This document shows, in pieces, positions 50,463-62,789 of a stretch of 64,000 bases of DNA (positions are counted from its first letter, which is position 1; every line of letters begins with the position of its first letter). The DNA comes from Apricaphanius iberus (taxonomy: Eukaryota; Chordata; Actinopteri; Cyprinodontiformes; Aphaniidae). Under the pieces are notes generated by a model, which was given only the letters and a program-made list of their open reading frames with translations, was not told where the DNA came from and searched no databases. A program made the translations under genes and the position numbers. Location: contig JAPXFQ010002845.1 of assembly GCA_028564705.1 (NCBI GenBank), positions 62,001 to 126,000 of the forward strand. Reading direction: 5' to 3'.

Positions 50463-52700
50463 GTGAGAATCAGCATCGTCCCGGCAGATGCAGACCGGTG
50501 TTTTGCATCTCTTCTGTGTGCAACTTTCTCTACGGTTATTGCCGAGAGTAGTTTAGTGTATATATTTAGATTATCATGTAATGGTAACAGTACGTGCTAT
50601 TATCGCAGTTTCTACTGAATGGTTTGTGCATGTTCGAGGGACACTTTGTCCAACGAGGTGTAAAATTAAGATTAAGCTAGTTTTCGCCCCGAGTTACCGA
50701 CGAATGCAGGTGAAAGTTGTTACACAAAAGTGACAAAACTTGTTCGCTTTTATAACGCGTGTTTCAGCGTTTCTCCATCTGCCTGGTTCCTTCAGTCGTA
50801 GAGGTTATCAGAGCCGTGTAGCCGTGGGTGATGCGCTGTCCTGTTCATCTCAGCGGGGTGACGCGCCAAGGCTGTCCGGATCTTGTGCACCTCGCGCGGA
50901 TGCAAGAACCATAGCTTAGCGGTGGACCTCCGGAGATTCACAACAACTTCGTATACATTTCGACATAATTGATATATGTTTTTAGTTTAGCGCTCTTTGT
51001 ATCGTTCGAGGTCCTGGTAACTTGAATAAAACGATGCATTTTCATCACACAAACACCAAACTTGATTCGATTTTAGATTTAGCATTTGCTTCAAAGTTGC
51101 AAACCACTAAGAAGACATACCGTACGCTTGGTTTACATGCATTTGATTGTAAATAACATAGAAGGAGCAGCTGAGCCCTCAGCCCGGTTTTGCATGGCGC
51201 CGAGCACAGATGGTACAGCAGAGGGAGCCACTTTGTGCTAGAGCTTTGCGTCTCTGACCATCAGCATACTGGCTGCCAGGCCTCTCCCCCAGCCCCGGGG
51301 CAGTGTGTGTGTGTGTGTGTGTGTGTGGGATGCCTTTCTTTGTATCTTCCTGTCTTCTCTGTGTTTGTCTCCTATACGTCTGACACTGTGGTAATAGTGC
51401 CAGTCCTCCGATTACTGCCAGTAGAAATTCAAGACAGGGCTTGCTTTGTCACTGACAAACAACATAAGTGCACGTTTGATACTGTTGAAACTTGCTGCTC
51501 GGTTGCCTTTATTTGCTACCTGCTCGGAGACAAAGTGAAAACACTGTATAATTGTTTTAAATTCCCATTAAATCTGTATGATTTTGAGGGTTTATTAGAT
51601 GGAGGTGTTGCAAATCCATAGATGAAGGTTCAAAGTTGTATTTTGAGTAAATAGTGTTGCCTACTTATACTTCCCAGTATTTCTTGAAGCTAATGTTTAC
51701 CAGCTTTCACTCCCGATATGACATCATGCTCGAAGAAACTTTCACAGAGAGAAACCTGACTTCTCTCTTTAAACGCAACAATACCAGCACCTCCAGTTTC
51801 AGGTTGTTGCACTCGCACACTCCTGCCTGTTTGTCTCCGCATACAGGACAACAAAGAAAAAAGAAATTACTGGCACACTTGACGGAATGATATAACATTT
51901 GTTTCCAAATTGGGCAGCCAGCCAACTGGGAGGCGAGAGAGAGTGCACGCTCCAGTGTCCAATGGGCAGAGTGAAACTGGTTATCTCCGTCATGAAACGG
52001 TCGCTGCACGCACCGCACTCAACTGGCGGTCTAGTCTGGAGTTTTGGTTTCACTCACACTCTGATTGCCCCTGTGTGTGTGTGAGTGTGTGGTAGACATC
52101 TATCTGGTGACTATAAGGTTTAGAAAGAAGGAAAACCAACTGTGTATCTTGATGCTGATCATAATTTGGAGACTCATCCTACAGTGAATTTTTTTTTTGG
52201 CACTCACTCTGGATTTGGCTCATTATTCAAAAGGATTGGCAAAATATGCTTGAGGAGAGCGGCAAATCTTTAAATCCCCCCCCCCCCCGTTTCCACGCGA
52301 TTGGGTTCCGTTCAATTTCATTTTGGCTTATTCTGTATCCACTGTCCTCCCTTATGTTAAAATGCAAATACCCATCTTTCATGCTTCTGAGATGATCCCC
52401 CTCTGCTTGTTTGTTTTCTTTGTTGCAGCATACATGTAAGCCTCTTACGGGGCATTATAATGAGTAATGATTTCTTGCCGATCGGATGAGATAATTCCAT
52501 CTGCCACAGGGCAAAAGTTTTTACCGAAAACGGGATTAAATTGGCATATTTCCTCCTGAAGAAATCACGACTAACCTACGGAGCACATGCCCATAAACAC
52601 GTTGTCATGCTTGCACATTTATGTTTTTGCACAGATTTCTGAAATCGCCCCACTCTAAAGTTTCCGTGTCGTGTACCTCCTCCCACTGTTTTGTCCTCAG
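50463..52700 (+). other. bmf2: bmf2 intron 1 (5' UTR intron)
   Basis: The intron ends in the pyrimidine-rich acceptor ttgtcctcag. Its first part is still CpG-rich. It contains a (GT)n run at 51303-51327 and a 13-base C run at 52276-52288. The open frame at 51190-51621 is inflated by the GT repeat and is not a credible gene. Confidence 0.5.
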
Positions 52701-52723
52701 GGAGTTTACCGCTGAGGCGTCGG

Positions 52724-52952
52724 ATGGATGATGAGGAGGAGGAAATGTCGCTACCCATCCCACAGCTCAGGGTATTGCCCTTCGGGGACGTCAAATACGA
52801 AGACCGAGCGACGCAGATCGCTGCCGGACAGGCCCTGGCCGCGGTCACGGCCACTGCCGCCGCCGCCGTGGCCACATCGCAGGGCCACGGCAACCACAGC
52901 ATCAACGCGCTGCGGTGCAGCATACGCCTGCAGCCCAGCGTTCCTCTCAACG
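52724..52952 (+). CDS. bmf2: bmf2 coding exon 1
   Basis: The exon follows the acceptor at 52700 (23 bases of 5' UTR) and ends at CAACG|GTAAGC, phase 1. It encodes residues 1-76 and the first base of Gly77. An overlapping ATG at 52728 is in another frame and has no Bmf-like product. Confidence 0.85.
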
Positions 52953-55900
52953 GTAAGCGATGCGTCTGCACCACTTCTGTCAGGTTTCTATTCCCTTTGC
53001 GGGAGAGAACCAGGCTATTAGAATGTTTCATTTTATTTTTGGCACATTCTCATTTGATTAGATTAAAAGGATTTGCTTTTTTAATCTTCAGTTTTCCAGC
53101 AAATAAAACGACACTTGTAATGAATACTTTACAGCAAAATAACTGCACTTATCTCTGTGAGTATAAAAGCAAGCTAAGGAAGAGTTTTTTTTTTGTGCCT
53201 CATCAAAATTACATTTATTTTATAATGCACTCTAAATACTAGAGAGGTTCTAACTACATTTAGATTTTTATTGCATTAGCTGGTTTCTTTTTTTGGATGC
53301 TTTCACACAAGATTTTCTTAACAATCTAATAAAAAAAAAAATTACAAGAACAATGTCACAGATAGATAAAGTTACATAGCCACGCTGAAACGGCGGTCGT
53401 TCTAAATCTAATAGCATTTTCCCATGTCTAATCGGATCCGTGTGACGTCATGTTGAGTAAATTAAATGAATGTTGAAGCAGAGCGTGGCCTGTTTGTTGA
53501 CTCGGGGCGGGTGTATGAGAGCTACCTGTTGTTCTGGGCTTAAAATCATCAGCACGTTAAAAACACCGCCCGTTGTGACCTTGTCGCTCATTGTAAACTA
53601 ACCGGTAATAGATGTCATACTCTTGGCTCGGTGCCGGCCCTCTCCTGTAAACAAAGTCTGCTGTCTTGCGTGACGCGGCATAGCAAGACATTCTGCACAC
53701 GCTAACAACAAATAAATTGTTTTTTCCCTCCCAGAGACGTGCGCCAGAGGCCGTGGGCAAACTCAATGACAGCACAATAAAAGGTGGAAGTTCAGCGAGT
53801 GGCTTGTTGATTTAATTACGCGCTGTAGTTTTATACCTTGGGTCGGTCTTTGTTATGATCTGTGGCCTCTTAATTCCTGCTCTGACTGCTTTTCGTTCAG
53901 TCACAACTGAATCGTTTATTACCCGAAAGACAAAAATGCAATGTTTGGAAACTTTATCTTTTATTGAAATGGTTCCACAATATGGCCTCTCCTTAAGCCT
54001 TTTCAAAGCTCAACCATTCAAGCTGTGTTAGCTATGAGGTTCTCTTAGTATATCAACCTTTAGTTTTAACACAAAAAATAGGAATGCAATGATACTACTT
54101 TGTTTCAAACTGATGCGATCTGAGTACTTGCTTATCCCGAATACCAATACGGATACCTTTACCACCCAAAAATGCAGTAAATTGAAAGTTTTATTTTATT
54201 TTATACTTGTTACGACAAATGATGGTGAATCAGATAAAAATAATAAAATATTAATAAAAATGACCACAAAACTACAATTTCAAGGGAAAAATATAAATTT
54301 TCTGTGAAGTTTAAAATAAATTGGTATCGGTTCATGGTATCTATTAACTTTAACGAGTACGGGTACATTAGAACAGTACTGACCCGATACCAGTATCGGT
54401 ATCGGTGCATCCCTAACAAAAAAAAACTTCCAAAAATGTATAATATCATCAAATTTCATCCTCTATTCTTACTAGTTCTGAAGAACTCAGGTTTTAAGAA
54501 ACTTGATTCACTCTTTTTAGGCAACGCCGGATTGCCCTTACATCTTCCTGCTCAGTTTGTGCCCATGGAGGACCGGGGAGAGAGACAGATTGTTGAGGAA
54601 GAGGACAGAGGGGAGGAAGACGATAGGATGGCACAGAGGCCCGAGGTGGAGCCGATGGTGGTGAGCGCTGAGGTCCAAATTGGTCGTAAACTCCGGGAGA
54701 TTGGAGACAAGTTCCACCAGGATCACCTTGAACTGGTAAGCCTCATTTCTGAGCATTGAGGTGAATCCACAATAAACCAGCTATAGAGTATTATATGCTC
54801 ATTAAATGTCTCAAAGATAGAGATGCAAAACCAAACATACCAGCTGAAGCTTGAAATGACTGTGAGTGGGGGCACATTTTTGGAATGACTAATATTCAGT
54901 TTAATTGCATATTTGAATGCTTAGGTCTACGATAAGCACTTTAACAAGCAGCTTATTGTCCTGCCTGCCAGTATTATTAGTCAAATTAATAGTTCCAGCT
55001 GAAGATTCTTATCAGCTGCCCTCGCCGTTCTGCAACTGAGGCCGCTTTAATAGCAAGGTGTGGTTTTTTAAAAGCAGTTACAAGCGTAGTTTCGTAGACA
55101 AGGCAAGAACTGGTGAAAGACCAGGAAGACGGAAAAAAAAAAAGCTGCAGAGGAGCAGAGTTTGAAGAATGACGCTGCAAAGTCCAAAGACGAGCAGGTG
55201 AGATCGATACGACTGTCGCAAACATTAGCGCGCAGCACGCCTGTGTCTGGGTAGACTTTGCTGGCTGTTTATGGGCTCTTTTAAAAATAGAGTCTGACTC
55301 AGACACTTATAGACAAAGCCAGCAACATGACGGCTACCCACAATACCTCGCTTGTCCCGTTGCCTGCCTCAGCCTGTGCCTTCCTGTGTGTGTTTTGGTT
55401 TGCATGTGTGGCTCTCTAACAGAGAGATAAGAGGGAACTTTCTTTTATTTTCCTGATTTGTCAGGCATCTGAGCAGGGATTGGCTCCTACCTGGTGGAGG
55501 AATATTCCAGTGAGGGAACAATCGCAAACGACCCATTATTACATCCAATCATTTCTCTGTGTTGCTATTGTTAGACGTCTTTGGATGCTTTTCAAGGAGA
55601 AGTTAGCGTTGCGGGGTGGAGTGTGGGTTTTTGCCTGGGGGAAGCAATCTTTACTTGTGGTTATCTTGTGGGATTAAATAATATCCCACCCTTACATTAA
55701 GCAAGAAGGCCAAGCATTCACATTGTCTTAACAGTTAAGGGAATTATAAGTCACAAAAAGGCCACCAAATTACACAATGTAACATTATATTAAAAAAAAA
55801 CTAATGCAGAAAGATGAGCTTCACAAGAAACAATCGGGGACTGTTTAAGCATGCCTAGCAGTGTAGAATTAAGGGTAATTTGGAACAATTAGGGTTACAT

Positions 55901-56905
55901 TTAGTGGTGCTGCTTAAATTGTGTTCAGTCTGCTGGTTCTGCATCAAATAGCCAATGGCAGAGTCTGATTGCTAGGCTGGTAGCGACCCTGATAAAAGGG
56001 AGCCCTTAGAGTGCTTATGCAACAAGCTGCAACATACGGGTGACAGTTTGAGTCCCACAGTGGCCGAAGGGAGGCAGGAGGTTCCAGCATGCACTTGAAC
56101 AGGAACTTGAACTCATGAAAACGATGGAGCTTGGAAAGATGAGCCCCACAGGAGGCAGCAGATGGGGTTTGGCTTTGTTTGAGAACATATCGCCAGTTTA
56201 CTTTTTTAATACATTTAGACCTTTCGATATCTGGGTTCGTTGATGTTATTAGCAGTAATAGTACCCTTATCTGTGGTACACAAATGTTATATCATACTGG
56301 ATTTGTAGAAATGGAAACAAGTCTTCTTAGCAGAGCAGCGACTTTAGCTTATTTCAGCTATTTTAAACAATTCAAGCAAAAATTCTGGTGTTTGTGTAAT
56401 AGAATGCTTTCCACAAGGAAGCTGACACAAGGATACTCAGTTTTACAGCATCAAAGGTTTTCTGTCAGTCCTTAACTTTGAAATCCACCAAGAGAAGAGA
56501 AAACATTCCTGAACCAACTAATACCTTGAGAAATCAACAACCAACTTTGCTAACAGTGTATCCTGCAAAAATAAAAGTCTCTGGAGATGCTTTAAATGAC
56601 TAAAATTAGCCTAATGTTAAGGGATTGCACAGGAACTCTCTTTAAAAAGTCTAAACTTTCCCTTTAAATACAGCAAATGCTAGAGTTAATGTGGTTGATG
56701 TTTTCTCTAAGCAAGCTAATTTGAAGAAAATTCATCTGCTATTAACTGAGATTCATTGACGTTTTTTGTTTTGTTTTTTCTCTCGCAGTTCCTGAGGCAT
56801 CAGAGACAGAACCTACCTGTGTGGATGCGCCTTACAATCGCCTTCTTTGGCTTTTTGTTCCCAAGAGAGGCTCTCATGCCGCGCCTGAGAAGAGAGCAGA
56901 GATGA
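52724..56905 (+). CDS. bmf2: Bcl-2-modifying factor (BH3-only apoptosis inducer), spliced
   Basis: Three coding exons (52724-52952, 54521-54735, 56789-56905) give 186 residues. Bmf proteins are BH3-only activators of mitochondrial apoptosis: the BH3 helix binds pro-survival Bcl-2 proteins, while a short motif tethers Bmf to dynein light chain on myosin V until stress or loss of adhesion releases it. Visible features are an acidic start, the light-chain motif region KYEDRATQI (24-32), an alanine-rich segment (37-51), NAGLPLHLPAQF (78-89, equivalent to the conserved NAGYRLPLPASF of Bmf), an acidic linker, and the BH3 helix EVQIGRKLREIGDKFHQDHL (127-146) with the LxxxGD core. After it come RHQRQNLPVWMRL and a hydrophobic tail. 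It lacks the CGVxEEP block of Bmf1-type proteins, which favours bmf2. The ATG at 52724 is the first in frame after the acceptor. Confidence 0.85.
52953..54520 (+). other. bmf2: bmf2 intron 2
   Basis: The GTAAGC...TTTTTAG intron is 1568 bases long. It holds a hAT-type MITE near its 3' end. The rest shows nothing recognisable. Confidence 0.85.
54079..54415. mobile_element. hAT-type MITE (337 bp) in bmf2 intron 2
   Basis: The ends TAGGAATGCAATGATAC and GTATCGGTGCATCCCTA form an inverted repeat and are flanked by the 8-bp duplication ACAAAAAA (54071-54078 and 54416-54423). Internal gatacc/ggtatc repeats are typical of this teleost family. It ends about 100 bases before the exon-2 acceptor. Confidence 0.85.
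54521..54735 (+). CDS. bmf2: bmf2 coding exon 2 (BH3 exon)
   Basis: The acceptor is ctctttttag and the donor is GAACTG|GTAAGC. The phase-1 entry completes Gly77, and the exit is phase 0 after Leu148. It holds the conserved NAG block, the acidic linker and the whole BH3 helix. Confidence 0.9.
54736..56788 (+). other. bmf2: bmf2 intron 3
   Basis: The intron is 2053 bases long with GTAAGC and TCTCGCAG ends. No repeats were recognised; short open frames inside are not credible. Confidence 0.85.
56789..56905 (+). CDS. bmf2: bmf2 terminal coding exon
   Basis: The acceptor tctcgcag is preceded by a long T-rich tract. It encodes 38 residues starting FLRHQRQNLPVWMRL, continuing into a hydrophobic stretch TIAFFGFLFP and a basic end RLRREQR, then TGA. 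This tail probably helps target membranes, as the hydrophobic C-termini of other BH3-only proteins do. Confidence 0.9.
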   Translation, partial: FLRHQRQNLPVWMRLTIAFFGFLFPREALMPRLRREQR

Positions 56906-57669
56906 AGAGACTTCCATATGGCCTTTCACTTTGGCCCTTGTTCTCTCATTTGAACCAATGACTCAAACTTTAAAGAGATGGCACTGTAAGAAGGAACGAC
57001 GGGTTTGGATTTTGTTTTCTAAGTGAATATGAAGATGAGATGAAGAAGACACTGGTCACCGCTGGACGGAGACTGTTTATTTTGTATTTTTTTTTTTTCT
57101 TCTTGGTATTGTTTTTGCATTCGTTTATTAGTTTTTGTTTCGCCTCTCCGAGAAGAAGCCATTTTTGTTTGAAGAGATATTTTGGAAATATTTGTAAGAT
57201 GACCTATTTTGTACAGCAAACTGCTCTTTTTATCTGGTGTGTCGACTCCTGAAGGACCTCCCATCTGTCCGGGGAATGCCTTACTCTCTCCTGCCGCAGT
57301 GAAAAGCCATGTGGCATCACAAATATCACGCGAGAGAGAGAGATAAAGATTAGAGTTTAGGTCACATTCGGGTGACAGACTGGACATTTCTGTGCTGAAG
57401 TTATCGATGCGAAACTTTGAAGAAAGCCTAAAGGCACATTTCTAAGTCGTTCTCCTAAAGACAAAAGAAAACCCCGTACTTTACCGTTCACCTCTCTCCA
57501 TCGGGCTACTTAGAACTGTCGGGTCTGTTCAGATGCGCGTTTCAGCCAACTCACTGGTGCCGCCCCCCCCCCCCTGGCGACTTAGTCAACCTACTTGAAT
57601 TGCACGTGCCAAAGAGATTCCGGGCACAACCTTTAAACGATGCGACGGCAGTAATAGCTTGTGTCTGGC

Positions 57670-57703
57670 ACTCTCTCTCTCTCTCTCTCTCGCTCTCTCT
57701 CTC
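57670..57703 (+). repeat. (CT)n run in 3' UTR
   Basis: About 34 bases of CT repeats with one cg interruption. Confidence 0.9.
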
Positions 57704-60126
57704 CGTCTGCAAAACCCAAACAAGCACAAACGAAACACGGGCCCCCAGAAGCCTCGCTCAGTCTGGGATTACTATCAGGGATCCGGGAACAATCACCTGC
57801 AAAGCTTTGGATAAAACGCCACCATTTTCCAAAACATTCAGTCATTCACCTGGCTGGGTAGACAATCGCAAATATTTGCCCTCTGCTGCATTGCGGCTCA
57901 AAGCCAGTAGATGAGATGTATTGGCAATCAAATGGGGAGGGTTGTTTCACTCCAGCTGTAAGTCGCTCCAGCACGATTTCCCAAATGTGAGACGCCTCAA
58001 ACTGCCAGCTTTACTTCCGTACAGTTTTAAAAATCAACCGTGGGAACATGTGCATACAACCTCTGTGCAGCAACTCACGCTAACACAGCCACTATTTTTC
58101 AATGTAAATTCTGGAATAATATAATAAGATTGCCTCTTCTTTTGGTATATTATTGGTTATAGAGTCATATTTACATTTAAACACGCTGATTGTTTTTTTT
58201 TTTTTTTTGTTGTGTTTAGTTGGTGTTTTTTGTTTTCGGAGAGTAGTTAACAGCCATGCTATCATATAAATCTGACTCCTTCGGCTGTATTTGGTGGAGC
58301 AAAGATGAACGCGACGTGTGTTACATGCTGTCGAGTTTTTCTTCGTTTGCTATGAGAGTAGCTGAGTTTGTTTCCTGCAAACACTGAACGCTGAGCCAGT
58401 TAAGATGGTTTTGATACACACGGTCGTCTGCAGTCCAAAGCGCCACAGATACACTCCCGGAACTACTCCCCCGTTCCTCTAGAAGTTACCGTAAGTTTCA
58501 TTTATGTTTCGTTTGAAGTAATTTATTCTAATTTATTTTGTGCAGAAGTGCTCAGTGCTACTGTATAGACGCCGTCTCGGCTTGTACAGTCCTTTCACAT
58601 CCCCGTCGTCGTCGTCAGGGTGCGTTCGGTCTTCAAAGCCTGCGTGTGAGTAGTTTGGACTAAAAGCCATGTGCCTCGCTCTCTCTTTCTCTTTCTGTCT
58701 TCTCTCTTTCTCACACGCAAAAACGGCGCGAGTCTTTGCGAAACGTGCAAAACGACAAGACAATCAAAAACTTGCGTTAAAAATAACATGTGCCTTGTGA
58801 GTAAAAAGACCTGCCCCGACGTCATCCTCATCAGCACTTGGCATAGTTTACCCTAGAGTTCAGCGGCCCAGGCTTTCACAAAATCTCACATCAGCTCGCG
58901 AGGCACAGGCTCAACCTTCGACTCCACTCAGCACGGACGGCGACCTTTATCACAACGCTAAGCCCTCTCAAAACCAGAAACGACAAATTTTATGGCAACA
59001 TGCACTGTAAAAAGTTTTCTTTTTCTTATCTGTATACTGTATTGCACCTCTCTCTTTCTTCTTCTGTGCTGAGCTTTCCTTTTAGATTGCTGGATTCTGT
59101 ATTTTTTTTTTTTTTAGATCTGTAATAAGCGGGATCGGCCCGACTCAGGCGGGTTTCTCGTGCTTTCTAAACTGCAATCTAGTTAGGCTTTGAAGGGGGA
59201 AAGGAGCCACCGCGGTGCCCAGTATTGTTTCTGTTTGAGATGGGTTGAACAGCTACTGGATCTGAGCCTGCCGTTGTTTTTCCACAGTTTCAACCTTGGC
59301 TCAAATGATACGTTTCTGTTCAGTCCTTCAGGATCTTTGATATCAATATGGAATTTTTTGGAAAACCTGAGAAAGACTTGCAAGAGTTGTGATTTGGTGT
59401 TATTTGTTTTTTTTGTTTATTTTTTATACCTTTTTGACATGAATTTGACACACTGGTTGCTATCTTTATACAACAAATTTTGCATACTGTTTTTTGTAAG
59501 AAGAAAGAACTACAACATGATGTTTTTTTGGTTTTCTATGGTTGAAATTTTTAACAACTGGCATTGTTGATTTTGGATATTGCCAAATCTGCTGTTTCAC
59601 TCAGTTAAAGGGCTTTTTAATATATTTAAATGGAGTAAAAATGCATGTCCGACATTCCTGGAGATGAAATCTATATCCTGAAAGGTTTGAATGTAACTTA
59701 ATTGAGTGAGGATCACAATATCTCTTTTACTACGTGAACTGAACAGTGAAGTCTTTGCTGAGACTACAGCGCTCAGTGTATCGTCTTCACCTTTTGCTTT
59801 CTTTGCGTTCAGAGTGGTCTCAAGGATTTCACACTAGTGTGTCCTGATGAAGTGAGACCCAGTCCAGATGTAGCAGTCTTTTTTCTTTTCTTTTTTGACG
59901 AAAGCATTGGCTGTGTTATCTTTGGGACTGCTCTGCATCTCCTGTGCAGATTTGGAACGATACAGGACACTGGAGCGATGGAGGGATTTAGAGGAGGAGA
60001 ACGGGAGGAGGGGGGAATCTTTTTTATAGTGCAATATGCTGTACATAAGAGCTTGGCTCACCAAATCTTACAATTTCGCTTAATTTTGTTTTGTTGTTAA
60101 ATGGGTACATCGCTGTTTTGATTTCT

Positions 60127-60132
60127 ATTAAA
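60127..60132 (+). terminator. bmf2: ATTAAA polyadenylation signal of bmf2
   Basis: ATTAAA, the commonest variant signal, is followed after about 20 bases by a G/T-rich block (gtgtttctgtgcttcatttt), as cleavage sites require. Cleavage is expected near 60145-60155. Confidence 0.6.
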
Positions 60133-60150
60133 ACTTTATGAACTATAGAC

Positions 60151-62282
60151 GTGTTTCTGTGCTTCATTTTGCTCTAGACAGCTTTTCCTCACTAAATGTG
60201 GTGTCTACATAGGCTTTGCTGTGCTTTTAGTTGATTTTTATTTTTAGATGCTCAATTATGAAAAACTGTTGGGTTCATTCATTTAAACAATGTTTTAATT
60301 ATAACTAAATAACAAAATACTGGCTCTCTTGCAAAAAAAAATTGCTCAAAGTCATTTTAATAATAGTCTTTTTGTCATTAAACTTGAAACCCCAAATTTA
60401 ACAGTGGCACAGTTCCAGTAAAAATTACAACCAGCACCAAAAAAGCCTAACTGGATGATAATATTGATATTCGTTAAAGAGTTTGAAATAACCATGCACA
60501 CACACCCAAACGTTCCTAAATGCAAATTACAGTAACCAGTAGCCCAAACAGTTTAGTTAATTGTTTTTGGACTGTATGGGGTAAGTCGGTTTACCTAGAG
60601 ACCCAACTCATGCGTAGTTTACTTGTACTCATGAAAACCTGAGCTGCTGTGTAGCATCTGAAGTCCTTGACATTTTCTCTTAGTTTAACATAATAAAATA
60701 ACATGTCGATAGTTGAACATAGATAAGTATCTCGACATCCTGAGGTGACAGGGTTGACCTGATCCCTCAGCTGGAAAAAAAGGCAGATCTGGTAATATTC
60801 TTTGTGTTGAATTATTATGGTCAAACAAAACTCCAAATTCTCACTGGGAATCAGGCAATCATCAAAAGAAGCAATGCAGTCTTAATATCAATGACTGAGT
60901 TTAGCTGGACCAAGAGTGTTAATTTCTTCTCTGACTGCATTAAGTTGCATGACAACAACCCACTTGCCAGGTGCCATGGCAAAGTTGCTGATGGAATATG
61001 AAGTTTGAATATTTCGACACTCATCGGATGTTTTGCATGAAGCCTGAGCAAAAAATAAAAAATCATTTGGATCGATGATGTCACTATTGTGCAAAGAGTG
61101 GGAGCTGAAGATGCAAGAGTGTACAAAAGTTTTTTCATACATTTATTTTGTGTCCTTCCACCCATACAACCAGTTTTTCATGGTATTCAAGTACGACAGA
61201 AATGTCTGTTGAGATGATTCACACACAACAAGCTACAATTTTGACCTGACCTTTGAATAATATCTTTGAAAAATTCAATGATCGAATACACATCCAACCA
61301 TCATCTATACCCTGTTAGCTGTCCAGGGTCATGGGGTATTGGTACCTATCTCCAGTGGTTACTGGGTGTGAAGCAGGGTACACTTCCGATGACTTGATAT
61401 AGTAATAAGTGTAATATATGTCAATTTAAAATCCTGGATAAATAAAACTCTGACCATCAAATAAAAACTCCATGAATTAGAATTAGCCTATACAAAACAA
61501 CTAGTTGAAATATGCCTCAAATTGATTATGAATGTCTAACTAAATTCAGGCAGAAGCTATTAGGATAGGTCATTTAGGACCACACTGTTAAACCAATAAA
61601 CAAAGCTACATTGACATTTCTAAAAACACATTTATTCAGTCATGCGCAAATTCCTTCACAAGGTTCTGGCTACATTTAGCAACAATCCCCCCACCAAAAA
61701 TGAATAAAGACTCCTCTGTGACTTGACACCACTGATTTAACTCTAAAAGTCCCTAAAATATTAAATCAGACTGGATAAAAGGAGCTTTTCATGAGACCAT
61801 GAGGTATTGTTGGAGCTAATCACTTAGATTTTGTATGTGCTCTATACTATCTGAAGAGGGGGAAAGGTATACAAACTCACTTTTCTGTCACAGAGTCTTC
61901 TGGAGCAATCTCCCCCAGGCAGCTTCTTTGTATTGGCATGGGCAGCACGACAGGAGAGTACGTGTGAGGGGTTGGGTGCTCAGACAAATGGCCTCAGGAA
62001 AAAAACCGTGCACCCATGTTCTCAGGAAACTGAATAAATGCTAAAACAGATTGCAGGGTTGGTCCTTTTTGAAGCGAGCTGATGTGACCTGAAATGATTC
62101 TGCTACAGACACACTTACAGCTCGCACCTCTCGGGCATTTCCTTTGTTTTTTACAACACATGGTTGAACCCGCCCTTGCACAGCAGAAAGTTCATGTGAG
62201 ACTCAGGCGTTCATCACAATTTATTTTTCCAACTAATGGGTGTAGAGAGAGATCTAAAAACAATGCATAACAAATTATTAAA
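60151..62282. other. Intergenic DNA downstream of bmf2
   Basis: AT-rich and without exons. A SINE fragment is noted separately. Confidence 0.5.
61290..61383 (-). repeat. SINE-like fragment
   Basis: accatcatctataccctg through ccagggtcatgggg to gaagcagggtacac is the reverse complement of the 3' part of the SINE-like family seen at 17171-18120. Confidence 0.5.
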
Positions 62283-62490
62283 TACATTGAACAAAAATAA
62301 AAATGCAACACTTGTTTTTGCTCTCATTTTTTATGGGATGAACTCAAAGATCTGAAACATTTTCTATATGCACAAAATTACCATTATTCTCTAATATTTT
62401 TCACAAATCTACTTAAATCTGTGATAGTGAGCACTTCTCCTTTGCTGAGATACTCCATCTCACCTCACAGGTGTGCCATATGCTGATTAG
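62283..62490 (+). mobile_element. Terminal fragment of long-TIR Tc1-type element
   Basis: It begins TACATTGAACAAAAATAAA and follows the long terminal repeat also seen at 4290-4575 (gagcacttctcctttgctga, then cacaggtgtgccatatgctg). It breaks off into a GT/G-rich run at 62491-62523. Confidence 0.7.
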
Positions 62491-62789
62491 GTGTGTGTGT
62501 GTGTATGTGGGGGTGGGGGGGTGTTTCTGACATAGGCCTTATGGTCAGTTGCCCAAGGAAACATTAAAAAGTGAAATAGCACCAAGTTTTTTTTAAAATA
62601 CCTAGATCAAGTTTTCTATTGCTGTTATGAATGTGCCGTCCGTGCCCTGAGCTTGATGCTGAATATAGAGAATATAGAGACCCTGTAAGAGAAATGTACT
62701 TCATTTATTTTCATTCCACACCAAAATTTCAGATGATTTAATGCATTTCGAATGGTCATGCAGGTGGCAGAGAACGGAGCTTACCAAGA

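Larger units (their letters stand above)
56906..60150 (+). other. bmf2: bmf2 3' UTR (about 3.2 kb)
   Basis: No further coding exon follows the TGA. The stretch is colinear up to the ATTAAA at 60127 and contains no canonical AATAAA that I can find. It carries a 12-base C run (57563-57574), a (CT)n run (57670-57703) and several long T runs. Long 3' UTRs are usual for Bmf genes and give room for post-transcriptional control. The extent is inferred from the signal, not from transcripts. Confidence 0.6.

Noticed and set aside
51190..51621. 143-codon open frame in bmf2 intron 1
   Set aside because: It is kept open by a (GT)n repeat (poly Cys-Val), and no homology is recognised.
52576..53031. 151-codon minus-strand frame opposite bmf2 coding exon 1
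   Set aside because: It is a shadow of the GC-rich coding exon. It reads antisense to a clear Bmf exon.
57600..57914. 104-codon frame in the bmf2 3' UTR
   Set aside because: It contains a Leu-Ser run encoded by the (CT)n repeat and lies downstream of the bmf2 stop.
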